This document shows, piece by piece, positions 37,871 through 47,122 of a stretch of DNA of 64,000 bases; the stretch's first letter is position 1, and each line of letters opens with the position of its first letter. The position numbers and the translations under genes were made by a program. Source of the stretch: Hormoscilla sp. GM7CHS1pb (lineage in GTDB: Bacteria > Cyanobacteriota > Cyanobacteriia > Cyanobacteriales > Desertifilaceae); assembly GCA_014323675.1 (NCBI GenBank), contig JACONN010000006.1, positions 496,001 to 560,000 of the forward strand. Direction: 5' to 3'. The notes beneath the pieces are model-generated. The model saw only the letters and a program-made list of their open reading frames with translations. It had not been told where the DNA came from and did not search any database.

Positions 37871-38714
37871 ATGACATCACTGACAATGGAAAACCTGTAC
37901 AGTCGGCTATCAGAAGTTGGTTTCAAACCCAGTTTCATCCGGCGCCAGGTGCTGCCCGAATGGTGGGCGACGGAACTGGAATCTCAACCGGCAGCAGTTG
38001 CTTCCGCCAGCGGGATATATTGCTATTCGATGCGGATTAGATGTAGCTTCCGTCTTCAAACCAGACTCACCTATCTTCTTCAACTATCCAAATATACCTC
38101 AAGCCCAAAAAACTGACGGGACGACTGAATCTGTTCCTCTGGTAGCACAAGGTCTGGCTGCTAATGTAGCCGAAATGGTGGCCTACACTTGTCAACCCGA
38201 ATATCAGCCACTCCCTGATTCAGCATTGGAGATCCGCAGCAGAATTTTAAGGCATAACTATTGCGTATATTTGGATATTTTATTACAATTCTGTTGGAGT
38301 TACGGTGTGGGGGTTGTGTACTTTTCCCGATTTCCCCAAAACGTTGAAAAAATCGCTGGCATGGTTGGCTATTTCTACGATCGCCCGGCGATCGTGCTTA
38401 GTGCTAAACAATTTTTTTCAGCCGAACTGCTGTTTATCCTGGCCCACCAACTCCGTCACCTGACTTTTTCCCTGAGAGATTGTGAATCAGGAACGATTAT
38501 AGCAGATAAGAAAGTCGAATGCGCTGCGCGCACGCTACGCGATCGAGATAGTGGAGATAATGTCGAAGCCGATGCGAATACATATGCTTACGAACTGTTG
38601 TTGGGCAAGTCTGATATTCGCTATCAAGCCCCTAGACATTGCAATGCGATCGGCCTGGCTGATTTGGCTATCAAAAGCGGCAAAAGAGATGGCGTAGACC
38701 CGGGTACGATGTCT
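37871..38714 (+). pseudogene. ImmA/IrrE-family protein with lost zinc motif
   Basis: N-terminal frame from 37871 or the ATG at 37886 (MENLYSRLSEVGFKPSFIRR, QVLPEWWATELESQPAAV), shift near 38008-38013 (one extra base in GCGGGA), then YIAIRCGLDVASVFKPDSP, MVAYTCQPEYQPLPDSALEI, YFYDRPAIVLSAKQFFSAEL. Where relatives have HELGHL this one has HQLRHL, so the catalytic glutamate is gone. A small repeat (TGCGCTGCGCGCACGCTACG, about 38520-38545) is inserted later, and the C-terminus is replaced after VDPG by a GATGTCTCCCGGG repeat that supplies the stop. Clearly decayed. Confidence 0.8.
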
Positions 38715-38723
38715 CCCGGGTAG

Positions 38724-38871
38724 TCAGGGCAAGCGCAAGAAAAATTGTGCATGTGGTGGTATGGAGCCACTCACATTGCTCAATACTGTGCCAGATTCGC
38801 ACCGGAGAAGGCAATCATTCTCATGATAGTTGAGAATAGATGCTCCTTATTGATTCTTGCGCTTACCCTGA
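38724..38871. mobile_element. MITE-like element with 18-bp inverted ends
   Basis: 148 bp bounded by TCAGGGCAAGCGCAAGAA and the inverted TTCTTGCGCTTACCCTGA (one mismatch). No coding capacity and only one copy in the window, directly after the ImmA-type relic. Confidence 0.6.
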
Positions 38872-38932
38872 GAATTTAATGCCAAAAGGCAAAAGTGAGA
38901 TGATCCCCGAGATTGAAGCACAAAGCGCTGCT

Positions 38933-40261
38933 TTACAACGACTTCATGTTCAAAAGTTCGGAAAGCTGGCTCTCGTAGAAAAATTTATCTTTGCCAAAGG
39001 CGGGTTGCAAATCACTCAACCAAGTCGCATTGCCATCGAAACGGGCGAAAAAGGGCCGCTTGCACCAGTCAGGATCGCGTGCTTGCAAAAATGACAAGAC
39101 GAAGACCTTTTCCCCGGCAACTTCCGCCACCCCCTCGATCGTCACTTTTCCGGGCAACGCTGACATCACTGGCCCCCTCGCCGTTCGTCCCAAGCCAGAC
39201 ACCTGTTGCATCGCCTCTCTATAAATTTCCCAAGTTTGCACCAGGGGAATCTCAAAATACTCTTTGGCTCCCGTTTGTCGCTCTACAAACATATAGTAGG
39301 GAATGCAACCCAAACGCACCTGCAGAAGCCACATTTTCGCCCAAATCTCTGCCGAGTCGTTGATATGGCGTACTACAGGCGCTTGGGTGCGAATTTCTGC
39401 TCCGGTCGATCGAATCCGTCGAATGGCCTCTTGCGCGATCGGGGTATCCAGTTCTTTCCAATGTTCGTAGTGACCCATAATGGCTAAATGCTTGCCCCGT
39501 TGCACCACTTTTTCCAACAAGCGCAACAGATCGTCAGCATCTGCATCTGTGACGTAACGATAGGGCCAGTAAGCCAGGGATTTCGTGCCAATGCGAATGG
39601 TTTGGACGTGCTCGAATTCGGGAGCGAGCAACGGTTCGATATACAGGGAGAGTTGCCATGTTTTCACGGTCATCGGATCCCCCCCTGTCAGTAACACGTC
39701 GGTTACTTCCCGATGCTGTTGCAGGTATTCTTGAAAGCGTCCTGATTCGCGGGTAGCAAATTTCCAGTCCTCTAGTCCGACAAATTGAGGCCACCGAAAG
39801 CAGAACGTACAGTAAGCATGACAGGTTTGCCCCGCCGTGGGAAAAATCAAAACCGTTTCTTTATATTTATGCTGAATTCCCTCTACTGGGGAGTTGTCCA
39901 AAGTAGGAATGTTGTATTGTTTTTGACCTGCGGGATGGGGATTTAACCGCCGACGAATTTCGTTTGCTGCTTCCCGCTGTAATTCTTTGGGGGCATTTTA
40001 TTCCTCAAGCTGCACCATCCGATGGATATCTTCCGCAGGCAGCATTTTCGGATGGAGGAAAGTCAGCCTAAAAATCGGATCGTCGGGAATAGCATCCCAA
40101 TCAATTAGTTCTTCGACTACGTAGTTATTGACTCGGAATGGCAGAACCTTAGCAACACCTTTCATTCCCTTGTGAACGCCCTCGGATAGTTTTTTCAACT
40201 GGGGCAGCAAGTCTATGTCTTTCGCGCCATAGTAGCGCAGTTTTTTCGGTTCGATGTTCAT
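38933..40261 (-). pseudogene. KamA-like radical SAM aminomutase family, internal TAA
   Basis: One continuous frame broken only by TAA at 39998-40000 after VQLEE, before NAPKELQREAANEIRRRLNP (probably a former CAA or GAA). N-terminal part MNIEPKKLRYYGAKDIDLLP; then HKYKETVLIFPTAGQTCHAY with the iron-sulfur cysteines C-H-A-Y-C-T-F-C, LLTGGDPMTVKTWQL, GTKSLAYWPYRYVTDADADD and RTQAPVVRHIND. Relatives of lysine 2,3-aminomutase use SAM and PLP; this subgroup (442 residues) has no defined substrate. A shortened product could start at 39901 and would still carry the cluster motif. Confidence 0.85.
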
Positions 40262-40988
40262 ATTTGGTTTTCCACAGAGTAATAATCACATTGTTTTGAC
40301 AGAGCCAATGATTTTCTGTACATATAATATCTATGACAGATTCCCTAGCTCTTATCTAGATTGCCTGACTCACTTATCTCCTGGAATTTATCCGTAAAAA
40401 TACTGTTCCAGGAGTTTGTTTTTTACTAATGGAGTAATCCAATGGTTGGAACTGTTATTACCTCTTCGCAGCAGTTGCCCAATTTCTCTCAATCGGTATC
40501 TTATCTATTATGACCTATTGCAGCAATTTTGTCAAGAGATCGTCAGGGTGCATCTCACTTTCGCACGGGCTTCTATAGTAAATATGTCAATTTATGACGC
40601 AATTTTTCGTATAAATGCTAGCTGCTGCGCTGAACTACAGATACATCTGCAGGGTGCATCCCAGTAAGGGAATGAGTATTTTTGCTTAGTTTATGAACTG
40701 ACGAGATGATGTTAGGCTGAGTTAGTAGGCAAACGGGCGTTGCACAACGACGGGATGATGAGTTATTGCAGATTATAATAATCTGCAATAACTCCAGATT
40801 AAATTTATAATTAGGATCTGGGAACGAGATATTTGTCTGGGGACACGGACCCTCATTCCCAGTCTGAGACTGGGAATGAGATTCTAGAGGCTCTGCCTCT
40901 AATGTGCTCCATTTGTCTTGGGATACAGACCCTCGTGCCCTCATTCCTAGGGCGTGGTAGAGCAAAAACGGGATGCACCCGGCAAGAT
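40262..40988. other. repeat-rich intergenic region
   Basis: No gene supported. Contents: GGGTGCATCTCACTTTCGCA (40546-40565) and GGGTGCATCCCAG (40652-40664), ends of the 9-bp-duplication MITE family; a solo left end of the IS1-type element (40739-40800, GGCGTTGCACAACGACGGGA and TTATTGCAGATTAT); the palindrome CTCATTCCCAGTC...GACTGGGAATGAG (40853-40881); and GGGATGCACCC at 40971-40981. Confidence 0.65.
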
Positions 40989-40989
40989 T

Positions 40990-41234
40990 TATGACGCAGG
41001 AACTTATCGATCTAAGAAATAGCATCCTGGAGGAACGCTATCAAGACGCTTTGACGATCGTAGATGAGCTAGAGGGAATGAGTAAACAAGCAATTTTGCG
41101 AAATATCGAATAATTTCTGGTCAGGATGTTGATTCATTTAATAAAAAACCAAGTAGAGTCGCGTTTAACCAACTCTTGGGTGGCTTCAATTTCCGACGCA
41201 GTCTATCTAATTCTAAAGGAACATGTCATAATTT
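40990..41234 (+). pseudogene. DUF29 family protein relic
   Basis: Reads MTQELIDLRNSILEERYQDA, LTIVDELEGMSKQAILRNIE, an in-frame TAA (41111-41113), FLVRMLIHLIKNQVESRLTN and SWVASISDAVYLILKE before losing similarity. The complete DUF29 gene at 47757-48278 matches closely (MTQELIDLRASIMEGRYTDA; FLIRMAVHLIKNQVEQRLTN). DUF29 is common and often multicopy in cyanobacteria; its function is unknown. It lies directly upstream of a toxin-like gene. Confidence 0.85.
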
Positions 41235-41261
41235 AATAGAGATGGCGATCTAGTCAGATAT

Positions 41262-41576
41262 GTGAGTCAAAGTAACATAGATTTATCATCAGTCCCCGGC
41301 CATGCCCGGAGAGCTGCAAAATATGACTTCTTCAAAGTCCTGCAAAACGGTCGCATCCGTTACTATGACAGCTATCGACCCGCGAAAAAGCCTGGAAGAA
41401 CAGCGGGAGCGCGACCAGTTGTTGAAGTAGAGGCTGCCGATGGTAAACTCATTCGCACTTGGCATGAAAGCTATGATAGTCAAGGTAGAGTGATTCGAGT
41501 ACATCCCAAAAAACCTCAAAACCTCGGACATATTGAAATTGACCCCATGACTGGCAAGGAAATTGAAAGATGGTAG
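41262..41576 (+). CDS. candidate polymorphic-toxin C-terminal domain, free-standing
   Basis: 104 residues from a GTG at 41262. The C-terminal 80 residues (RIRYYDSYRPAKKPGRTAGA, RPVVEVEAADGKLIRTWHES, DSQGRVIRVHPKKP, then EIDPMTGKEIERW) have the layout of toxin tips found at the end of RHS or filamentous-haemagglutinin-type secreted proteins. The gene overlaps the next one by 7 bases, as toxin and immunity genes often do. There is no signal or delivery domain. The assignment rests on remembered pattern similarity and gene order only; activity is unknown. Confidence 0.5.
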   Translation: MSQSNIDLSSVPGHARRAAKYDFFKVLQNGRIRYYDSYRPAKKPGRTAGARPVVEVEAADGKLIRTWHESYDSQGRVIRVHPKKPQNLGHIEIDPMTGKEIERW

Positions 41577-41896
41577 AGTCTCTAAGCATCGTTAAAAATT
41601 TGCAGACAATGTTAGATCGAGTCAAAAGCCACAGCCTAGGGAGTGAATCTTTGGCAACCTGGGCTGAAGAACAATACTGGTTACTGATGGAAGGAGAAAG
41701 GAAAGATGATGATACACTTGAAGCGGAGTTTCTCAGGGATATTCTTGCTGATGTGATGGCACAGTGGGACTGTCTGCTTGCTGATGTTTACTACCAAAAG
41801 GGTAAAACAGCTACAGCAGAGTTTCCCCAGGAGTGGATTGCCGATTGGAAATCTCAGGTGAATTTATGTATGCCAACTGTTGAGGTTGGTGTTTAA
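41570..41896 (+). CDS. candidate immunity protein for the upstream toxin-like gene
   Basis: 108 residues, acidic and helical (LATWAEEQYWLLMEGERKDD, DTLEAEFLRDILADVMAQWD). It starts within the last codons of the preceding gene (ATGGTAGAG overlapping TGGTAG), indicating translational coupling. No family is recognised. An immunity role is inferred only from context, size and acidity. Confidence 0.45.
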   Translation: MVESLSIVKNLQTMLDRVKSHSLGSESLATWAEEQYWLLMEGERKDDDTLEAEFLRDILADVMAQWDCLLADVYYQKGKTATAEFPQEWIADWKSQVNLCMPTVEVGV

Positions 41897-41927
41897 GGTT
41901 GTCCTTGCGATCGCCCGTTCGCCGCCT

Positions 41928-42356
41928 AGTTACAGATCCTCACCTGCACCTGATTCTAATGATTCTAGATAAATAGTAATTTGCCTGACATAGAGGGAAT
42001 ATTGCTGCAAAGCTAACTCGAGCGCCACAAAAAATTGTCGAGAATCAATATCCTCGTATTACAGTGATTCAGTTCAGCTACATCAATCTTTGTCATGGGA
42101 ATTGATGGTAACATCTGAGTCAGGAGGCGATCGATCTCCAACCAATACCAAGAATTTTTCATTCTAGCACGAAGCAATTCTTGGTTGTAGAGGACCGCAA
42201 AATCCCAGTCACTTCCTGGATGGACAGTAGCTCTCGAACCAAACAAAACCAACAGTTTTATATCGGGCAAAGAGTGGCAATTTCTGATCGCGCAGCGTAG
42301 CGTGCAGCCATAGCAACTGCCTGCATTTCTGCCATTGATGGTTCTTTCATATTCAT
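41928..42356 (-). pseudogene. MNT-type nucleotidyltransferase relic plus adjoining small frame
   Basis: The frame 42270-42013 has the minimal nucleotidyltransferase motif LLVLFGSRATVHPGSDWDFA (G-S-x9-D-x-D). Its natural start MKEPSMAEMQAVAMAAR (ATG at 42348-42350) lies in another frame, with a small repeat (GCACGCTACGCTGCGCGATC) inserted between. After NHCNTRILIL the 3' side also changes frame to RQFFVALELALQQYSLYVRQ, ITIYLES, stopping about 41928, which may be a separate small gene. MNT proteins pair with HEPN partners as toxin-antitoxin systems; no HEPN partner is evident. Probably inactive. Confidence 0.6.
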
Positions 42357-42763
42357 TCTATTTGCAGCCAGTCCTCTACTGTCACGCCTGAAACCCTTAG
42401 CATATCAGAATCATGAGATACCAGAATTAATCCTGCTGCTGCTGCGGTAGCCGCTATCAATATATCAGCAGTTTGGATAAGCCTCCCACTGCGCCTTAAT
42501 TCGGCATATATCTCTGATGCTCTATTGATGATTTCTAGATTTGACAAAAACAAAATTTGAAATCTGTCAATACACAACTGCTCAAATATAGACAGCTTCC
42601 TTGTCGCATTTACAGCCAACAGTCCTCCTTTTACCTCATAGTATGTCATACAGCTAATATACAGTTGTTGTTTCCGAATCCGCACCTGTATTAATTTGCT
42701 GTTTAACCTTTCATCTTGTTTTAACATCGCGGTGGCTATGTTAGTATCGAGAAGATAACTCAT
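42353..42763 (-). CDS. VapC-like PIN-domain ribonuclease toxin
   Basis: Start at the ATG 42761-42763 (MSYLLDTNIATAMLKQDERL). PIN-domain acidic residues are visible in LLDTN, TYYEVKGGL, QTADILIAATA and SHDSDM. 136 residues, normal size. It is 4 bases downstream of a small gene that is the likely antitoxin. VapC toxins cleave tRNA or rRNA when the antitoxin is degraded; the target here is unknown. Confidence 0.87.
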   Translation of the reverse strand: MSYLLDTNIATAMLKQDERLNSKLIQVRIRKQQLYISCMTYYEVKGGLLAVNATRKLSIFEQLCIDRFQILFLSNLEIINRASEIYAELRRSGRLIQTADILIAATAAAAGLILVSHDSDMLRVSGVTVEDWLQIE

Positions 42764-42767
42764 TTGA

Positions 42768-43064
42768 CTACTTCCGCTTCGGTATTGCGGCCTCGAACTC
42801 TGCCATTTGCTCTGGGGTGAAATCACTTAACAAATAATACAACACTTGTATCCCCAGCACACCATCAATTCTATCTGTCAGGTCGTCATCAGGCATGGCT
42901 CTGATTTCTGCTAGTGAAAAATGCTTCTCTAACGCCTCGGAGATGATTTCGATCATTTTATCTTGCTCTAGTTCTTCAAATAGACTATTGCTTTGAATCA
43001 GTTTGGCGACGATCGGGGATATGCGGGTGATAATTTCCTGCTTGGCTTCAGATAGTTGCTGCAT
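42768..43064 (-). CDS. probable antitoxin partner of VapC
   Basis: 98 residues, acidic and helical: MQQLSEAKQEIITRISPIVA, SLFEELEQDKMIEIISEALE, ending EFEAAIPKRK. It has no clear DNA-binding motif and is larger than usual VapB proteins, but it is the immediate upstream partner with 4-base spacing. Cyanobacterial VapC genes are often paired with such non-classical antitoxins. Assignment from context. Confidence 0.6.
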   Translation of the reverse strand: MQQLSEAKQEIITRISPIVAKLIQSNSLFEELEQDKMIEIISEALEKHFSLAEIRAMPDDDLTDRIDGVLGIQVLYYLLSDFTPEQMAEFEAAIPKRK

Positions 43065-43383
43065 AACCTACCTCCCAACTTTTGACTCTTGACTCTCTTA
43101 TCACTCATCTATTGTATCATAGCACGGGCACAGGTGGGTGCAATCGCCTCTTGTAATCTGTAGGGGCGAAGTGTCAGCAACTGTAGGTTAGTTTGAGGCC
43201 CCAAAACCCAACCACACCGCCAGTAGCCATAACAATCCCCACCAGAAATGTAGGGGTGCTGAACGCTTGCATCTCTACAGTAATCGACTCAATAGCCGCT
43301 CAACGCCATAATTTTATTATGACATAATTTCTGGCATACCCTTTTTATCGCCGCTCTTATCTCTGCATATAATAGTACAATAA
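43065..43383. other. intergenic, no gene seen
   Basis: About 320 bases between the toxin-antitoxin pair and the DUF104 relic. I see no gene or strong repeat. Confidence 0.45.
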
Positions 43384-43767
43384 TTACTCAGTTTTTTCTC
43401 GCCAAAAATAACTGCGATTGAGAGCTATTTGTTCAATCTCATCTATTTCTTCTTCAGATAGACCTTGATAAACCTGAGCGGCTAATTCCAGCAAATCTGT
43501 TGTATCTGAGCTTGTTTCCACTGTCAGTCGCACTTGCTTTCCCTCCGATATTGCCAAATTTTCCAGGGGGCGGAAAACACCCTTTTCATAGATGGGAGCA
43601 TCTCACTTTTGCATTTTTGCAACAATTATCGCTAATTGCTAATGGCTAATTGCTAATGGCTAATGGAGAATTGTTTGATTTTACTCACTTTGCCCGCCCA
43701 ACCATTCCTTGTCTATTTACAAATATGAGATGCACCCTTCATAGATCGCGTTAATGGTCTGTTTCAT
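43384..43767 (-). pseudogene. DUF104 family antitoxin-like gene split by a MITE
   Basis: Start ATG 43765-43767: MKQTINAIYE, then a 144-bp MITE, then KGVFRPLENLAISEGKQVRL, TVETSSDTTDLLELAAQVYQ, GLSEEEIDEIEQIALNR and a stop at 43384-43386. Removing the MITE and one copy of the 9-bp duplication TTCATAGAT (43585-43593 and 43738-43746) gives a perfect 76-residue DUF104 protein. The family has a swapped-hairpin-like start (Y-E-x-G-V-F-x-P-L) and is usually paired with PIN toxins. No partner remains downstream. Confidence 0.87.
43594..43737. mobile_element. MITE (GGGTGCATCTCA family) with 9-bp target duplication
   Basis: 144 bp, ends GGGAGCATCTCACTTTTGCA and the inverted CAAATATGAGATGCACCC, flanked by TTCATAGAT on both sides. 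The interior has an AT-rich tandem array (GCTAATTGCTAATGGCTAAT). Confidence 0.92.
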
Positions 43768-43870
43768 CTCTTTTCTTTTGCATCTATACTACCAACCTTC
43801 AGGCCATCGTCCGTTTTACTCTTATCCTCTAATAAAAACAATTTAGCTCCTGGGAAAAATTAGTGCCAGT

Positions 43871-43985
43871 AGCCCAGAAACCAGGTTTTTTGGAAAAAAC
43901 CTGGTTTCTTAATTCAAGGCCCGAGCGCCCGCCTTTCCCGCGCAGGCGGGCTTCGTTCTTGTAGCCACACCCTTTAGTGTTAGGG
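43871..43985. repeat. AGAAACCAGG palindrome followed by GC-rich two-hairpin repeat
   Basis: 43871-43912: AGAAACCAGG...CCTGGTTTCT hairpin. 43920-43985: CGCGCAGGCGGGCTT unit with a TGTAGCCACACCCTTTAG hairpin, the same family as 7088-7160; it supplies the last codons (APTPTP) and stop of the ABC-F gene. Confidence 0.7.
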
Positions 43986-45898
43986 TGTGGGTGTGGGTGC
44001 TGCGTCTCTTTCTGCTAGTTCCATCCAGCGCTCAGTTGCAGTATCGATCGCCTCATTCAACTGGGACAACTGTTGGTAGAGTTCTTGCACCTGGGTAACC
44101 TTGCCAGCAGGAGCATTATACAGGGTTTTTTCCACCCTCAGCTTTCTGGACTTCCAACTGAGCAATTTTTTCTTCAAGTTGCTCGAACTCCTGCCTTTCC
44201 CAGTTAGAAAGTCGGCGGGGTTTGCTATTATTTGCCGGCTTTCTCTCTTTGGCAGTCTTTTTCTCCGGTGCAGCTGACTGCTGCTGCTCATCCTCTTCAG
44301 CTTTCTTGAAGTCCAGATAAACCGAGTAATTGCCCGGATACTGACGCAAGTTACCGCCGGTTTCAAAGGCAAAGATCTTGTCTACCACCCGATCGAGGAA
44401 ATAGCGGTCGTGAGAAACGACGATCGCGCAGCCGTTAAAATCTTCCAGATATTCTTCCAGCACCGCCAAGGTTTGCACGTCGAGATCGTTGGTAGGTTCA
44501 TCTAAGATTAGCAGATTGGGAGCAGAAAGGAGCACCCGCAGCAGAAAGAGGCGACGTTTTTCCCCGCCGGAAAGCTTGTGGATGGGGAGATATTGCTGAT
44601 TGCTGGGAAACAGGAAACGCTCTAGCATTTGAGAAGCGCTAATTTGCATGCCATCGGCAGTTTTGACAAATTCTCCTTCTTCCTTGAGATATTCGATCGC
44701 CCGCTGATTTTCATCCGCAATTAAACTCTCGGAATGCTGGTCGAAATAGCCGATGTGAATGGTTTTGCCAATCTCGACGACTCCAGCATCGGGCTGCACC
44801 CGATCGGCGATCATATCCATTAAGGTGGACTTGCCGACCCCGTTACCGCCGATGATGCCCACCCGGTCTTCCGGCTCGAAGGCATAGCTGAAGTTGTCGA
44901 TTAAGGTGCGATCGCCATAGGATTTACTGACATTTACCAATTCAATTACTTTCTTGCCAATGCGACGACCGGGGGTAGAAATATCCACCTTACCAAGGTC
45001 CTGCTTAAACTCAGTTTCTTGCATCTGTTCGATGCGCTGAATGCGGGCTTTCTGCTTGGTACTGCGGGCTTTCGGTCCTCGCTTGAGCCATTCCAACTCC
45101 CGCCGCAGCACGCCCCGATGCTTGCGTTGACTGTTCGCCTCAGCTTCTTCTGCTTGGGCTTTCTTCTCCAAATAGTAGCTATAGTTGCCAGCATAGCTGT
45201 AAAAGCCCCCCGATCGATCTCGATAATCCGGTTAGTGACCCGATCGAGAAAGTAGCGATCGTGGGTAATCAGCAGCAGGGCCCCCCGATCGCGATGCAGA
45301 TAACTCTGCAACCATTCTACAGAGAGGGCATCCAGATGGTTGGTCGGCTCATCCATCAGCAGCAGATCCGGTTCCGATAGCAAAGCAGCAGCTAAGGCAA
45401 TGCGCTTGCGGTAGCCCCGGAAAGACTGGCGATCGGGGCATCAAAATCGGCAATCCCCAGTTTAGTGAGGATAATTTTCGCCTTCGTCTCCAGTTCCCAG
45501 GCCCCGAGGGCCTCCATCCGTTGGGTAACAGCAGACAGACGGGCCAGCAGCTGGCTATCGTCCGCACTGCGGGCGAGTTTGCGAGAAAGTTCCTCATACT
45601 CCCGCACCAGAGTCATCTGTTCGCCACTGTCAGCAAAAACTTGCTCCAGCACCGTCCGCTGCTCGTCCAAGTCCGGTTGCTGGGGCAAATAGACCATCCG
45701 CACCCCCGAGTTAACCGACAGTTGGCCCCCATCAATGGGCTCTATACCGGCAATCATCTTTAACAGCGTTGACTTACCCGAACCGTTGGTGCCAATTAAA
45801 CCCACCTTATCCGTAGCATCCAGACTGAAGCTGGCATCTTTGAGAATTTCCTTAATCCCAAAGTCCTTTTTGACCGATCGCAGGGTAACGATGCTCAT
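43980..45898 (-). pseudogene. ABC-F ATPase with three frameshifts
   Basis: Two ABC ATP-binding domains without membrane segments: Walker A VGLIGTNGSGKSTLLKMIAG and IIGGNGVGKSTLMDM, signatures SLSG-(G)YRKRIALA and HKLSGGEKRRLFLLRVL, Walker [13 protein letters not shown] and LILDEPTNDLD. A coiled linker and C-terminal coiled coil follow (LYQQLSQLNEAIDTATERWM). ABC-F proteins act on the ribosome. Breaks: four C at 45415-45418 (five needed), six C at 45206-45211 (seven needed), and one extra base near 44137. All are homopolymer-associated, so an intact gene of about 640 residues may exist. The C-terminus runs into a repeat. Confidence 0.88.
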
Positions 45899-46463
45899 GG
45901 CTATATCTCTCCGGCAGTTGATTGGACCTCTGATTGCATTATCCCTAAAGGGTAGCAGAGGCTAGGACACGCCGGTTGAACGGAGGCTATCTTCAGAAGA
46001 CTGGTGAAACTCGGAGGTATTTTGCTTCACCGGTTCTATCGGGCTTCACTAGATTTGATCTTTTTCTCATATTTCTCTTTTCCGGACGTGGCGCTCCTTG
46101 AGCCTTGGGAGCCGCTTCCGAGTCAACTTGTGATCTACATTACATTTAATTTAATTTACCAAATCTTTACAAACTCTTATGAACTGTTGCAATTAATAAA
46201 TAAATGTAAAGTTTATGGTTCATAACCCCCGAGAGTTTGAAGCTAGGGAAAGAGCCTCAAGCAATTAATGCCTGGTGACTCTCAAAAGTACGACAAGTTC
46301 TAGGACAGATGGCGATCGACTGCTCTTTGTCTGGTCATAGCTTCTGGAAATTTACTGAAACTTGACGGCTGAGTCGTCCATTTGTCTTTGTCCGGAACAA
46401 TGGGTTTGATTCTGAATCTTAATATAGAGAAGGATACAGAGTCAAAATCAAAACAATAAAGAG
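45899..46463. other. intergenic, no supported gene
   Basis: About 565 bases including an AT-rich stretch (46130-46215) and the upstream region of the nitrogenase-associated gene. A 73-codon frame at 46004-46225 shows no conserved features. Confidence 0.45.
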
Positions 46464-46832
46464 ATGGCAAACTCCTCAAATTTTCAACTTATGTTTGGGA
46501 TCGAACAAAACAATCAAAGTAGTCTAAATGAGCCTGGGGACGGTATGAACCCAGCTAAGGGGCGATCGCGCTCTTTCGATTTACTGCACCCCGCGCGGGC
46601 ATGGCTGGATGCTTGGCAAATTCATGAGGTCTTCACGGCGCGGTTGCTCTCCAGACTGATTCCAGCGCAATGTCCCTTTGAACGAGATATCAAACTGTTT
46701 GGACGTACTTTATTCCACATTCCACCCCTGTGTAAGCTCAATCCTCTTTACGAGCAATTGGTCGGTTTGCGGTTTCGCGCCCTCTGCTTTCTAGCCGATG
46801 AATGCGGTGAAGATATTCGCTCTTACGTATAA
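46464..46832 (+). CDS. Mo-dependent nitrogenase C-terminal domain protein
   Basis: 122 residues. From residue about 38 it reads LLHPARAWLDAWQIHEVFTA, LIPAQCPFERDIKLFGRTLF and HIPPLCKLNPLYEQLVGLRF, RALCFLADECGED, the small family annotated as Mo-dependent nitrogenase C-terminus, common in cyanobacteria including non-fixers. The name comes from fusions in a few proteins; no nif genes are in the window, so nitrogen fixation should not be inferred. The three cysteines suggest metal or redox function. The leader (residues 1-35) is not conserved. ATG preceded by AAAGAG. Confidence 0.82.
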   Translation: MANSSNFQLMFGIEQNNQSSLNEPGDGMNPAKGRSRSFDLLHPARAWLDAWQIHEVFTARLLSRLIPAQCPFERDIKLFGRTLFHIPPLCKLNPLYEQLVGLRFRALCFLADECGEDIRSYV

Positions 46833-46948
46833 TCATGCTATTGCTCCTCACATGATTCCTTTAGCAGATCGTTTCATTAGGTAAGAGTAAATAAGCAGAA
46901 GATGATGACAGGACGTAGTACAGCCTGTCATCTGTTGTTATGGCCTAT

Positions 46949-47116
46949 CTACTCAGTTACGCCTTGTTTCCTTGCTTGTCTGATTTCCGACATCCGTTTT
47001 TGATATTTTGACGCGATCGCAGTTGCAAACTCGCTCATTTCTCTAGCTTTTTGTTCAGCAGCCAACACCATTTCCAGGATTTCGAGCAGTGTCTTTTCAT
47101 CTGGTAGTTCTTTCAT
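46949..47116 (-). CDS. small helical protein, 55 residues
   Basis: From the ATG 47114-47116: MKELPDEKTLLEILEMVLAA, EQKAREMSEFATAIASKYQK, RMSEIRQARKQGVTE. Strongly helical and charged. The first ten residues and upstream bases are repeated at the start of the frame at 47374. No family recognised; possibly an antitoxin or partner in this cluster of small genes. Confidence 0.5.
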   Translation of the reverse strand: MKELPDEKTLLEILEMVLAAEQKAREMSEFATAIASKYQKRMSEIRQARKQGVTE

Positions 47117-47122
47117 TGTAAT

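Noticed and set aside
46004-46225. 73-codon plus-strand frame after the ABC-F gene
   Set aside because: No conserved features and AT-rich 3' half; more likely an untranslated upstream region.
46464-46832. Evidence for nitrogen fixation
   Set aside because: The domain name derives from rare fusions; the small protein is widespread in cyanobacteria and no nif genes are present.
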